Source: an uncultured Alistipes sp. | GTDB lineage: Bacteria; Bacteroidota; Bacteroidia; Bacteroidales; Rikenellaceae | Assembly (NCBI GenBank): GCA_910577475.1 | Contig: CAJTLJ010000008.1 | Coordinates: 50,281 to 114,280, forward strand | DNA: 64,000 nucleotides | Direction: 5' to 3' | Shown: positions 19,134 through 27,505 of the stretch, one piece after another | How positions within the stretch are numbered: the stretch's first letter is position 1 | Layout of the letters: each line of letters begins with the position of its first letter | Translations under genes and position numbers: made by a program | The notes under the pieces: generated by a model | The model's database searches: none | Told to the model about the DNA's origin: nothing | The model's input: the letters and a program-made list of their open reading frames with translations, nothing else

Positions 19134-20099
19134 ATGAACGTACTCGATCTGATCAACAGCGCACGGGTTTCGGGCCGCACCCGATTCGCCTTCGAACTGC
19201 TGCCGCCGCTGAAGGGCGACAGCAAACAGAGCGTCTTCCAGGCCATCGAGCCCCTGATGGAGTTCGATCCGGCCTACATCAACGTCACCTGCCACCGCGA
19301 GGGGATCAAGCAGACCCGGCGGCCCGACGGCTCGACGGAGTGGCACGTCGTCCGGCGCCGCCCGGGCACGGTGGGCATCTCGGCCGCCATCCGCGATCGC
19401 TACAAGGTGGAGGTGGTGCCCCACCTGATCTGCGGCGGCCAGTCGAAATACGACATCGAGGACGCCCTGATCGACATGGACTTCCTCGACCTGCACAACG
19501 TGCTGGCCCTGCGAGGCGACCGGTCGCAGAACGAACGGGTATTCATGCCCCATCCGCAGGGACACGCCCACGCCGAGGGGCTGGTGCGGCAGATCGCGGC
19601 GATGAACCGGGGCGAATTCGTCGACGGCGAGGTGGAGGAGTGCCACCACTCCCGCTTCTCGATCGGGGTGGCCGGCTACCCCGAGACCCATGCCGAGGCG
19701 GCGTCGCCCGAGACCGACATCGCCGCCCTGAAGGCGAAGATCGACGCCGGCGCGGAGTACATCGTCACGCAGCTCTTCTACGACAACGGCCGCTTCTTCG
19801 ACTTCGTGAAGCGCTGTCGGGAGGCGGGTATCGGGGTGCCCATCATCCCGGGCATCAAACCCCTCTCGACGGTCCGGCACCTGCGCATCCTGCCCGAGAC
19901 GTTCGGGTGCCGCCTGCCAGCGGAGCTGGTCGCGGAGGTGGAGCGCCACGCCGACGATCCGAAAGCCGTGCGGGAGATCGGCACCGAGTGGGCCATCGCC
20001 CAGAGCCGCGAGCTGATGCGGGCCGGCGTACCCGTACTGCACTACTACCCCATGGGCAAGGCGGACAACATCATCCGAATCGCCCGCGAACTCTTCTGA
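19134..20099 (+). CDS. metF: 5,10-methylenetetrahydrofolate reductase
   Basis: 321 residues; reduces methylene-THF to methyl-THF, the methyl donor for MetH, using FAD. The TIM-barrel family blocks are clear: FAFELLPPLKGDS, AYINVTCHRE, PHLICGGQSKYDIED, DLHNVLALRGDRSQNE, FSIGVAGYPETHAEA, YIVTQLFYDNGRFFDFV, and GVPIIPGIKPLST. The length is normal for bacterial MetF. It begins 4 bases after metH, so the two are coexpressed for methionine synthesis. Confidence 0.96.
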   Translation: MNVLDLINSARVSGRTRFAFELLPPLKGDSKQSVFQAIEPLMEFDPAYINVTCHREGIKQTRRPDGSTEWHVVRRRPGTVGISAAIRDRYKVEVVPHLICGGQSKYDIEDALIDMDFLDLHNVLALRGDRSQNERVFMPHPQGHAHAEGLVRQIAAMNRGEFVDGEVEECHHSRFSIGVAGYPETHAEAASPETDIAALKAKIDAGAEYIVTQLFYDNGRFFDFVKRCREAGIGVPIIPGIKPLSTVRHLRILPETFGCRLPAELVAEVERHADDPKAVREIGTEWAIAQSRELMRAGVPVLHYYPMGKADNIIRIARELF

Positions 20100-20119
20100 C
20101 AACCAAAGAAAACGCAGAG

Positions 20120-21220
20120 ATGACACCCGTTGAACTCCGCCGCGAACTGCACCGCCGACCCGAACTCTCGTTCGAGGAGCGCCGCACGGCCGATACCATC
20201 GGCCGCGCACTGACCGAAGCCGGCATCGCCTGGCACCCGATAGCCGGCACCGGCATCCTGGCCCGCATCGAAGGGCGGGGCGACCGGACCCGGGCCGTCG
20301 TCCTGCGCGCCGACATCGACGCGCTGCCCGTCGAGGAGCGCACGGGACTGCCGTGGAGCTCCGAAAACCCGGGCGTGATGCACGCCTGCGGCCACGACCT
20401 GCACGCCGCCGTGCTCTACGGCGTGTTGTGCGCCCTGCGCGAGGGGGATTTCGAAGGCACGTTGTTCGGGCTTTTCCAACCCGGCGAGGAGTGCAACCCG
20501 GGCGGGGCCTCGCTCGTGCTGGCCGAGGATCCGTTCCGCGGCTATCGGGTGCAGGCCGTCGTCGGGGAGCACGTGGAGCCCGATCTTCCCGTGGGCACCT
20601 TCGGATTCCGCCCCGGAAAATACATGGCCGCCAACGACGAACTCCGCTTCACGCTCTGCGGACGGGGCGGACATGCCGCCCTGCGCCGGCAGACGCAGGA
20701 CACCGTGCGGGCGGCCGCGCGGCTCATCCTGCGGCTCACACGGCTGAACGGCGCCGAACGGATCGTGTCGGTGGGCCGGGTAGAGGCCGAAGGCGCCACG
20801 AACGTCATTCCCGACCGGGTGCGGCTGGAGGGGACGATGCGTTGCTTCGACGAACGGGTCCGCCGCACGCTGAAGGAGCGGATCGGGCGCCTCTGCGACG
20901 AGCTGTCCCGGAGCGAGGAGATAGAGATCGTCCCCGACATCCGCGCCGGCTACCCCTGCGTGGTGAACGACCGCAGGCTGACCCTACAGGCCGCGGCGCT
21001 GGCCGAACGGCTCGGCTACGGAACCGAAGCGCTCGCCCTGCGTCCCACCTCCGAGGATTTCGGATGGTACGCGACCCGCTACCCCGCGCTCTTCTACCGG
21101 CTGGGGGTGGGCCCCGGCGCCGGACGCACCCATACCGCCTCATTCTCCCCCCGGGAGGGGGCCATACACACAGGCATCGACTTCATGAAGCGACTGGCCT
21201 TAAATTTTCTGAAACAATGA
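20120..21220 (+). CDS. M20-family amidohydrolase/peptidase (HipO-like)
   Basis: 366 residues. Matches M20D amidohydrolases that remove N-acyl or amino-acid groups: LRRELHRRPELSFEE at the N-terminus, VVLRADIDALPVEE, metal-binding HACGHDLHAA (about residues 92-101), the catalytic pair in FQPGEECNPGG, a ligand His in VVGEHVEPDLPVGT, the dimerisation insert GRGGHAALRRQTQDTV, and the last ligand His near HTASFSPREGAIHTG. The start at 20120 is preceded by a purine-rich stretch (AAGAAAACGCAGAG) and lies 20 bases after metF. The stop overlaps the rnr start by four bases. The substrate cannot be assigned from context. Confidence 0.88.
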   Translation: MTPVELRRELHRRPELSFEERRTADTIGRALTEAGIAWHPIAGTGILARIEGRGDRTRAVVLRADIDALPVEERTGLPWSSENPGVMHACGHDLHAAVLYGVLCALREGDFEGTLFGLFQPGEECNPGGASLVLAEDPFRGYRVQAVVGEHVEPDLPVGTFGFRPGKYMAANDELRFTLCGRGGHAALRRQTQDTVRAAARLILRLTRLNGAERIVSVGRVEAEGATNVIPDRVRLEGTMRCFDERVRRTLKERIGRLCDELSRSEEIEIVPDIRAGYPCVVNDRRLTLQAAALAERLGYGTEALALRPTSEDFGWYATRYPALFYRLGVGPGAGRTHTASFSPREGAIHTGIDFMKRLALNFLKQ

Positions 21221-23373
21221 CAAAAAGACAAAAACAACCCCGCCGGACGAACGACCGTCAGGCCGTGATCCTGAATCTGCTGCGGGAATTTCCGAATAAC
21301 AAGTTCTCCCTCAAGCACCTCGCCTCCGCCTCGGGCGGCAACACGCGCGAAGGCCGCCGCGAAACGGCCGATATCCTGCAACGGCTGCTCGAAGAGGGGG
21401 CCGTGGAGGAGTGCGCCCGCTTCAAATACCGCCTGAGCGGACAGATGCGCCCCCGCCTGACGGGCATTGCGCAGATGACCTCCGGCGGCTCGGTCTACGT
21501 GAAGGTCGAGGGACAGGAGCAGGAGATCTTCATCCACCAGCGCAATGCGGCCAATGCCCTGGACGGCGACAAGGTGGAGGTGGTCGTGATGCACGTCTCG
21601 AAAAACGGCACGCAGGAGGGCGAGATCGTCTCCATCGTCGAGCGTTCGCGCCGCAACTACGTCGGCACGGCCGTGGCGGACAGCCACTCGATCTTCGTAA
21701 GGGTTGACTCGCGCCGCATCGCCGTGGACATCTACCTGCCGAGAAAGCTCTATCCCGACGTACACGACGGGGACAAGCTGGTCGTGCGGATCGAGGATTG
21801 GCCCGAGGGGTCGCGCTCTCCCGTGGGCGAGCTGATCGACAACCTGGGCCCGAGCGGCGAGAACGACACGGAGATGCACGCCATTCTGGCCGAATACGAC
21901 CTGCCCTACCGCTTCGAGAAGGAGGTGGAGGAGGCCGCCGCAGCCATTCCTGGCCGGCTCACCGAGAAGGACTACGCCGAGCGGCGCGACTTCCGTCCGG
22001 TGACGACCTTCACGATCGACCCCGCGGACGCCAAGGATTTCGACGACGCCCTGTCGGTGCGCAAGCTCCGCGAAGGGGTGTGGGAAATCGGCGTACACAT
22101 CGCCGACGTGACCCACTACGTCACCCCCCGCTCGGTCGTCGACTGCGAGGCGGAGGAGCGCGGCACATCGGTCTACCTGGTCGACCGCACCGTACCGATG
22201 CTGCCCGAACGGCTCTGCAACGAACTCTGCTCGCTGCGGCCGCACGAGGAGAAGTGCTGCTTCTCGGCCGTCTTCACGATGAACGAGAACCTCGAGATAC
22301 TGGAGGAGTGGTTCGGCCGCACGGTCGTCTACTCCGACCACCGCTTCACCTACGAAGAGGCCCAGCAGGTCATCGAGAGCGGACAGGGACCCTATGCCGA
22401 GGAGATGCTGACCCTCCACCGGCTGGCCCAGGGGATGCGCGCGGCACGCTTCAAGCACGGCGCCGTAGCCTTCGACCGCGAGGAGATGAAGTTCCGGCTG
22501 GACGAGAAGGGCAAGCCCGTGGGGGTCTACTTCAAGGTACAGAAAGAGGCCAATCAGCTGGTCGAGGAGTTCATGCTGCTGGCTAACCGCCGCGTGGCGG
22601 AGTACTGCGCCCATCGGATTCAGAACGGTCGCAAGGTTCCCCGCACGATGGTCTTCCGCGTGCACGACGCCCCCAACGAGGAGAAGCTGGACCGTTTCCG
22701 CACCTTCATCCTCCGCTTCGGCCGCATTTTCCGCGCCTCGAAGGGCCGCGCCGTCGCGAAGGAGATCAACAAACTGCTCAAGGCCGTGAAGGGCACGCCC
22801 GAGGAGAATGCCGTCTCGACGATGGCCGTACGGTCCATGTCCAAGGCCTACTACACCACGGACAACATCGGCCACTACGGGTTGGCATTCCCCTGCTACA
22901 CCCACTTCACCTCGCCCATCCGCCGCTACCCCGACATGATGGTGCACCGGCTGCTGGCCCGCTACCTCGACGGCGGCAAGTCGGCCGACCGGAAGGCCTA
23001 CGAAGCCCTCTGCGAGCACGCCTCGGAACGCGAGATCGTGGCCGCAGAAGCCGAACGCGCCTCGATCAAATACAAGGCCGTGGAGTTCATGAGCGACAAG
23101 ATCGGTCAGGAGTTCCCGGGCCACATCTCGGGGCTGACCGAGTGGGGCATCTACGTGGAGCTCGAAGAGACCCATATCGAAGGCATGATCTTTCTGCGCG
23201 ACATGTCGGGCGACTTCTACCAGTTCGACGAGGGACGCTACGAGATCTGCGGCCATCGCACGGGACGTCGCTTCACGCTGGGCGACCCGCTCGTCATCCG
23301 GGTGAAACACACCGATCTGCGCAAGCGCACGCTCGACTTCGAGTTGGTCGACAAACGGGAAAAACGCCGATGA
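21217..23373 (+). CDS. rnr: ribonuclease R (RNase II/R family 3'-5' exoribonuclease)
   Basis: 718 residues; degrades structured RNA from the 3' end. Visible in order: a basic winged-helix-like N-terminus (LNLLREFPNNKFSLKHLA), two cold-shock OB domains (about 75-230), the RNB catalytic domain with the metal-binding acids in TIDPADAKDFDDALSV (about residues 264-279), then HIADVTHYV, the downstream block YCHFTSPIRRYPDMMVHR (here YTHFTSPIRRYPDMMVHR), and a C-terminal S1 domain (ISGLTEWGIYVELEETHIEG). ATG at 21217 overlaps the previous TGA. The gene ends in a TGA that overlaps the next ATG. The length is typical. Confidence 0.95.
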   Translation: MTKRQKQPRRTNDRQAVILNLLREFPNNKFSLKHLASASGGNTREGRRETADILQRLLEEGAVEECARFKYRLSGQMRPRLTGIAQMTSGGSVYVKVEGQEQEIFIHQRNAANALDGDKVEVVVMHVSKNGTQEGEIVSIVERSRRNYVGTAVADSHSIFVRVDSRRIAVDIYLPRKLYPDVHDGDKLVVRIEDWPEGSRSPVGELIDNLGPSGENDTEMHAILAEYDLPYRFEKEVEEAAAAIPGRLTEKDYAERRDFRPVTTFTIDPADAKDFDDALSVRKLREGVWEIGVHIADVTHYVTPRSVVDCEAEERGTSVYLVDRTVPMLPERLCNELCSLRPHEEKCCFSAVFTMNENLEILEEWFGRTVVYSDHRFTYEEAQQVIESGQGPYAEEMLTLHRLAQGMRAARFKHGAVAFDREEMKFRLDEKGKPVGVYFKVQKEANQLVEEFMLLANRRVAEYCAHRIQNGRKVPRTMVFRVHDAPNEEKLDRFRTFILRFGRIFRASKGRAVAKEINKLLKAVKGTPEENAVSTMAVRSMSKAYYTTDNIGHYGLAFPCYTHFTSPIRRYPDMMVHRLLARYLDGGKSADRKAYEALCEHASEREIVAAEAERASIKYKAVEFMSDKIGQEFPGHISGLTEWGIYVELEETHIEGMIFLRDMSGDFYQFDEGRYEICGHRTGRRFTLGDPLVIRVKHTDLRKRTLDFELVDKREKRR

Positions 23374-24461
23374 AGCTCCGCGAACTCTATCGCAAGGCGC
23401 TCGACCGCACCCCCCTGACGGCCGACGAGGCGTGGCGGCTCTACGACGAAGCGCCGCTCTTCGAGCTGGCTGCCACGGCCGACCGGCTGCGGCGCGAAAC
23501 GGTTCCCGACCCACAGGTCGTCACCTGGCAGATCGACCGCAACGTCAACGTCACGAACGTCTGCATTTCGGGCTGCCGCTTCTGCAACTTCCACTGCAAG
23601 CCTCACCAGACGGAGAAGCACTTCATCACTCCCCGCGAGGAGTACTACCGCAAGATCGAGGAGACTTTCCGGCTGGGCGGCGACCAGCTGCTGTTGCAGG
23701 GCGGGCTGCACCCCGATCTGAAGATCGACTTCTACGAAGCCCTGTTCCGCGACCTGAAGAGCCGCTATCCGGCGCTGCGGCTCAATGCGCTGGGGGCTCC
23801 CGAGGTGAGCCATATCGCCCGCATCAGCTCGCTGACTACGCTGGAGACGCTCCGACGGCTGCGCGCCGCCGGGCTGGACACCCTGCCCGGAGCCGGTGCG
23901 GAGATTCTGGCGCCGGAGGTGCGCAAACGGCTCTCGCCCGCCAAGCCCTCGGTCGGGGAGTGGCTCCGGGTGATGCACGAAGCCCATCTGCTGGACATTC
24001 CCTCGACGGCCACGATGATGTACGGCCATATCGAGACGCCCCGCCAGCGTGTGGAGCACCTGCTGACGCTGCGCGACCTGCAGGCCCGACGACCCGCCGG
24101 CCATCGGGGATTCACCGCCTTCATTCCGTGGATTTTCCGCTCGACGGGCACCGAGCTCGAGCGGCAGGGGGTCGAGACCCGATTCTCCGCTTCGGAGTAC
24201 CTGCGCCTGATCGCCCTGAGCCGGATCGTCCTGCACAACATCCCCAACATCCAGGCCTCCTGGCTCACCGTGGGCAAACAGACGGCGCAGGTCGCCCTGC
24301 ACGGCGGAGCGAACGACATGGGGTCGATCATGATCGAGGAGCACGTCGTCTCGTCGGCCGGCGCCTCTAACCGCTTCGACGCGGAGGGCATCCGGACCGC
24401 CATCCGCGAGGCGGGCTTCACCCCCCGCCTGCGCGACCAGCTCTACCGCTACCGGGACTGA
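23370..24461 (+). CDS. mqnC: cyclic dehypoxanthinyl futalosine synthase (radical SAM)
   Basis: 363 residues; closes the ring of dehypoxanthine futalosine in the futalosine route to menaquinone. The radical SAM cluster motif CxxxCxxC is in NVCISGCRFCNFHC (about residues 63-76). MqnC-type blocks rather than MqnE-type ones follow: LLLQGGLHPDLKIDFYE, GLDTLPGAGAEIL, STATMMYGHIETPRQRVEHL, GFTAFIPWIFRSTGTELE, and IVLHNIPNIQASWLTVGK. The start overlaps rnr by four bases. It is the last gene of the operon, and a strong bidirectional terminator follows. Other mqn genes are not in this window. Confidence 0.92.
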   Translation: MKLRELYRKALDRTPLTADEAWRLYDEAPLFELAATADRLRRETVPDPQVVTWQIDRNVNVTNVCISGCRFCNFHCKPHQTEKHFITPREEYYRKIEETFRLGGDQLLLQGGLHPDLKIDFYEALFRDLKSRYPALRLNALGAPEVSHIARISSLTTLETLRRLRAAGLDTLPGAGAEILAPEVRKRLSPAKPSVGEWLRVMHEAHLLDIPSTATMMYGHIETPRQRVEHLLTLRDLQARRPAGHRGFTAFIPWIFRSTGTELERQGVETRFSASEYLRLIALSRIVLHNIPNIQASWLTVGKQTAQVALHGGANDMGSIMIEEHVVSSAGASNRFDAEGIRTAIREAGFTPRLRDQLYRYRD

Positions 24462-24514
24462 ATCGTCGGGTCGCGAGACCCGAAGCCGAAAATCCGATCG
24501 TTCCTTACCCATCG

Positions 24515-24549
24515 AAAAAAGGCCGTCTGCTTATGCAGACGGCCTTTTT
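24515..24549. terminator. bidirectional terminator between mqnC and the V-ATPase operon
   Basis: A perfect 10-bp GC-rich stem (24521-24530 with 24535-24544) with a 4-base loop, flanked by six A on the left and five T on the right, so it can stop transcription from both sides. Confidence 0.9.
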
Positions 24550-24569
24550 CATCCCCGTGCGGGGGCGTA

Positions 24570-25022
24570 TTAGCGTACGATACCTGCGATGAGGAACGTA
24601 GCGGCTACGGTCAGAATGGCGTAGAGCTCGGGGAAAGCGGCCAGAATCAGGGTCTTACCCATCACGTCGTGACCGTTGCCGATAGCGGCGATACCGTTGG
24701 CGCAGACCTTTGCCTGATAAACGGCGGCAGCCAGGTTCACGATACCTACGAGGATACCGGCACCCAGAACAGCGGCACCCTGAACCATCGTGGGGCTGGC
24801 GAGGAAGCCCTGAACCATGAAGAAGCAGACGAAACCGTAGAGACCCTGCGAACCGGGAAGAGCCGAGAGGATCATGTAGCTACCGAAAGCCGAACCGTTC
24901 TTTTTCATGGCACCCACGGCGGCCTGACCCGCGATCGAAGTACCGATGGCCGATGCGATACCGGCCAGACCTACCATCAAAGCGACGCCGACGTAGGCCA
25001 TTACCAATGCTGTTGTTTCCAT
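24570..25022 (-). CDS. atpK: V-type ATP synthase subunit K (proteolipid ring)
   Basis: 150 residues; the membrane rotor ring subunit of the V/A-type ATPase. Four hydrophobic helices form two fused c-like hairpins. The first hairpin has LPGSQG (residues 55-60) in place of a carboxylate; the second carries the ion-binding Glu132 in AAFPELYAI. Gln59, Gln103 (VYQAKVCANG) and Glu132 line up with the Na+ ligand set known from Enterococcus NtpK, with Ser58 in place of Thr. It is the last gene of the operon, 24 bases after subunit I, and ends just before the shared terminator. Confidence 0.95.
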   Translation of the reverse strand: METTALVMAYVGVALMVGLAGIASAIGTSIAGQAAVGAMKKNGSAFGSYMILSALPGSQGLYGFVCFFMVQGFLASPTMVQGAAVLGAGILVGIVNLAAAVYQAKVCANGIAAIGNGHDVMGKTLILAAFPELYAILTVAATFLIAGIVR

Positions 25023-25046
25023 AATTAAGATGTGTTTTTGTTGTTA

Positions 25047-26891
25047 TTATTTGTTTGTTTGATTCATCTTGCGAAGCGGTTCGAACGAGCGCGAGGCCAT
25101 TTCGAAACCGGCATTCTTATAAAACTCCACGAAGGTCAGACGCATGGGGTGTACGAACGACGAGATGGTGGACATGAAGAGGTTGATGCCGTGGCCGATC
25201 AGCAGGATGGGCAGCATGATGAGGATGCGCGTCACCAGTCCCGCCCCCTCGGGCACGAAGCCGTCGGCCAGCGAGTTGAAGACCAGTGCCAGCACACCGC
25301 CCGACAGGCCGATGGCGAACAGACGGATGTAGGAGAGCACGTCGCTCAACAGACCCGTGATGTTGTTGTAGAGGTTCCACAATCCCGAGCCTACGTTGAC
25401 CAGCGGATTGAGGAACTTGCCCGGCGTGTTGAGCAGCAACATCATCGCCATGCCCAGACCGATTACGGCGTAGAAGGCGGGCGACGAGGCGGTGAAGCCC
25501 GGGATCACCCAATCCGGATTCAGCATCGGCAGACCGGCGGCGATGGAGCCCGCCAGCAGCACGATCAGCCAGCCCAGCGCGCCGAAGGCGTACTTGAAGC
25601 CGAAGGCGCGGGTGATGCCCCACACGTTGATAGCCATACCGAAGAGGATCTGCACCATACCGATCGCCAGCGCGATGGAGAAGAACTTGCCCTGGAAATC
25701 GAAGAAGGGAACCGAGGGGAAGTACTCGGCGAGGTTCATTCCGAAGAACGAGCCGCAGAATCCGCCGAAGAGGATCGTGGCCGAGGCACACAGCGTGGCG
25801 AACCAGGCGGCCCGGCGCATCATGCCCGGCTCGCGGTTTTTCCACAGCAGGTAGAGACCCATCGCCAGAAGCACCAGGCCGTAACCGGCATCGTTGAGAC
25901 AGATGCCGAAGAAGAGCATGTAGAAGGGCGCGAAGAAGGGGGTGAGATCGATGGTGCCGTACTTCGGACGGGCATACATGTCTCCCACCATCTCGAACAC
26001 GCGGGCGAACCAGCCGTTCTTCAGCTTCACGGGAGTATCGTCCTCGGGCGTAGGGTCGCTCTTGAGGTAGATCACGTTGGGATATTCCTCCAGCAGGGCA
26101 TCGACCCGGGCCGATGTCTCGGTCTCGGCCCAGCCCTCGAGGATCAGCAGCGAGCCGTCGGCCGCAGCGGTAGCGGTCGAGGTCACCTGCATCTCCTGCA
26201 GGCGCTCCTTCAGCTCGCCCTGACGCTGCACCAGCAGATCGGCGGATGCGGCGGCGCGGGCGAATTCGGCGTCGAGCGCCGCCAGCTCGCCTTCGCAAGC
26301 CTCGATCCGACGCTCGGCCTCGCGGATATCCATCGTGGGAAACTTCATCTCCTGGGCGTCGACCGAAAGGTCCCTGCCGCCCGTCATGACGAAGTAGGTA
26401 TAACCGTTCAACTCCCTAATGGGGGTCAGCACGGCCTCTTCGAGCCCCTCGGCGGCGAGCGCTTCGAAATCGCTCGTCGGAGCGGAGAAGAAGCGCAGCA
26501 CCACGCCGCTCTCGGCCAGCGCCCGCATCTGATCGACCGGAAACGGCCCCCAGGGGCGCAGTTCGTCGGCCGTCTTCTCCAGACGACCCAGCTCCGCACG
26601 CAGTGCGGCAGCCTGCTGTTGAGCGGCCGAATAGGCGGTGTAAGCCTCCTCTCCCGAGGCGTAGGGCTCGCCCTTGCGGGCGGCATGTTCGGGCTGCTCG
26701 CTCCACGTCTTCAGGAAATCGACGGCCTTGCCGTAACCCTCGACGTCGAGCAGCACCTGCCGCTCCTCCTCCGAAGGCTCCCAGCCCGTCGTAGTCACGT
26801 CGACCAGTCCCAGACCGCGCAAGCGTTCGATGAAGTCCGCACTCTGTGCCGCATAGAGCACAAAGTCGTATTTCGACATTCTGGCTATCAT
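25047..26891 (-). CDS. atpI: V-type ATP synthase subunit I (a subunit)
   Basis: 614 residues; the membrane stator subunit that forms the ion half-channels beside the K ring. The N-terminal half (1-320) is cytoplasmic with a long coiled-coil (about 200-260, IEACEGELAALDAEFARA). The C-terminal half has seven to eight membrane segments, with GYGLVLLAMGLYLL, the conserved motif LSYIRLFAIGLSGGVLALVFN, and HGINLFMSTISSFVHPMRLTFVEFYKN close to the end. The ATG at 26891 overlaps the TGA of subunit D by four bases, which fixes the start. Confidence 0.95.
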   Translation of the reverse strand: MIARMSKYDFVLYAAQSADFIERLRGLGLVDVTTTGWEPSEEERQVLLDVEGYGKAVDFLKTWSEQPEHAARKGEPYASGEEAYTAYSAAQQQAAALRAELGRLEKTADELRPWGPFPVDQMRALAESGVVLRFFSAPTSDFEALAAEGLEEAVLTPIRELNGYTYFVMTGGRDLSVDAQEMKFPTMDIREAERRIEACEGELAALDAEFARAAASADLLVQRQGELKERLQEMQVTSTATAAADGSLLILEGWAETETSARVDALLEEYPNVIYLKSDPTPEDDTPVKLKNGWFARVFEMVGDMYARPKYGTIDLTPFFAPFYMLFFGICLNDAGYGLVLLAMGLYLLWKNREPGMMRRAAWFATLCASATILFGGFCGSFFGMNLAEYFPSVPFFDFQGKFFSIALAIGMVQILFGMAINVWGITRAFGFKYAFGALGWLIVLLAGSIAAGLPMLNPDWVIPGFTASSPAFYAVIGLGMAMMLLLNTPGKFLNPLVNVGSGLWNLYNNITGLLSDVLSYIRLFAIGLSGGVLALVFNSLADGFVPEGAGLVTRILIMLPILLIGHGINLFMSTISSFVHPMRLTFVEFYKNAGFEMASRSFEPLRKMNQTNK

Positions 26892-27496
26892 AACATGGCG
26901 CCCTCCCCGGCTTGCTGTTGTTTGGTTTTCACGATCTTCTGGGCCGACTTGGAGAGGTTCTCCTCGTCCTCCATGAAGCGTTTGATCTTACGTATGGCAT
27001 CCTCGTACCCGGGTATCTGCACCTTTTCGTAGAGGTTCACCTTCTGAGTGGTTTTGCGTCGCGCATAGTCCAACAACTCCATTTTTCGGTTGTAGACCTC
27101 GAACTCGATGCCCAGCTGGGCCAGGCGCTTGAGGATCTCGATCCCCTCGGCGTACCAGACGGGCGAGGAGAAGAGGTCGTAAGCGCGCTCTTCGAATTCG
27201 ACATCCCGAAGGACAGGCGTGCGCACGCCTGCGATTTTCTGCACGTCCAGCCGGACGTCCTTCACTCGCAGCAGATCACAATCAAACTCTCCCCACAGCG
27301 CCGTCATATAGTCGTAGGAGCTCTTCAGACGCTCCAGCTGCCCGCGGTAGTCTGCGGCGGAGTCCTTCGCCCGCTTTACCTCGGAGCGCAGGGCCGACTC
27401 CTTACTCTTGATGGTAGGGAGCGCCTTCTGCCGCATCTTGAGCTGCTTGCCGAGTTCGCCGAGCGAGGTCTTGTTATATTGAAATTTGATTGCCAT
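26888..27496 (-). CDS. atpD: V-type ATP synthase subunit D (central stalk)
   Basis: 202 residues; the rotor shaft inside the A3B3 head. The N-terminal motif FQYNKTSLGELGKQLKMRQKALP matches the family (given as FQYNKTSLGELGKQ and LKMRQKALP). Two long helices (about 1-75 and 120-195) form the coiled-coil. It sits 9 bases after subunit B and overlaps subunit I. No subunit F gene accompanies it. Confidence 0.93.
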   Translation of the reverse strand: MAIKFQYNKTSLGELGKQLKMRQKALPTIKSKESALRSEVKRAKDSAADYRGQLERLKSSYDYMTALWGEFDCDLLRVKDVRLDVQKIAGVRTPVLRDVEFEERAYDLFSSPVWYAEGIEILKRLAQLGIEFEVYNRKMELLDYARRKTTQKVNLYEKVQIPGYEDAIRKIKRFMEDEENLSKSAQKIVKTKQQQAGEGAML

Positions 27497-27505
27497 AAAT
27501 TCGCC

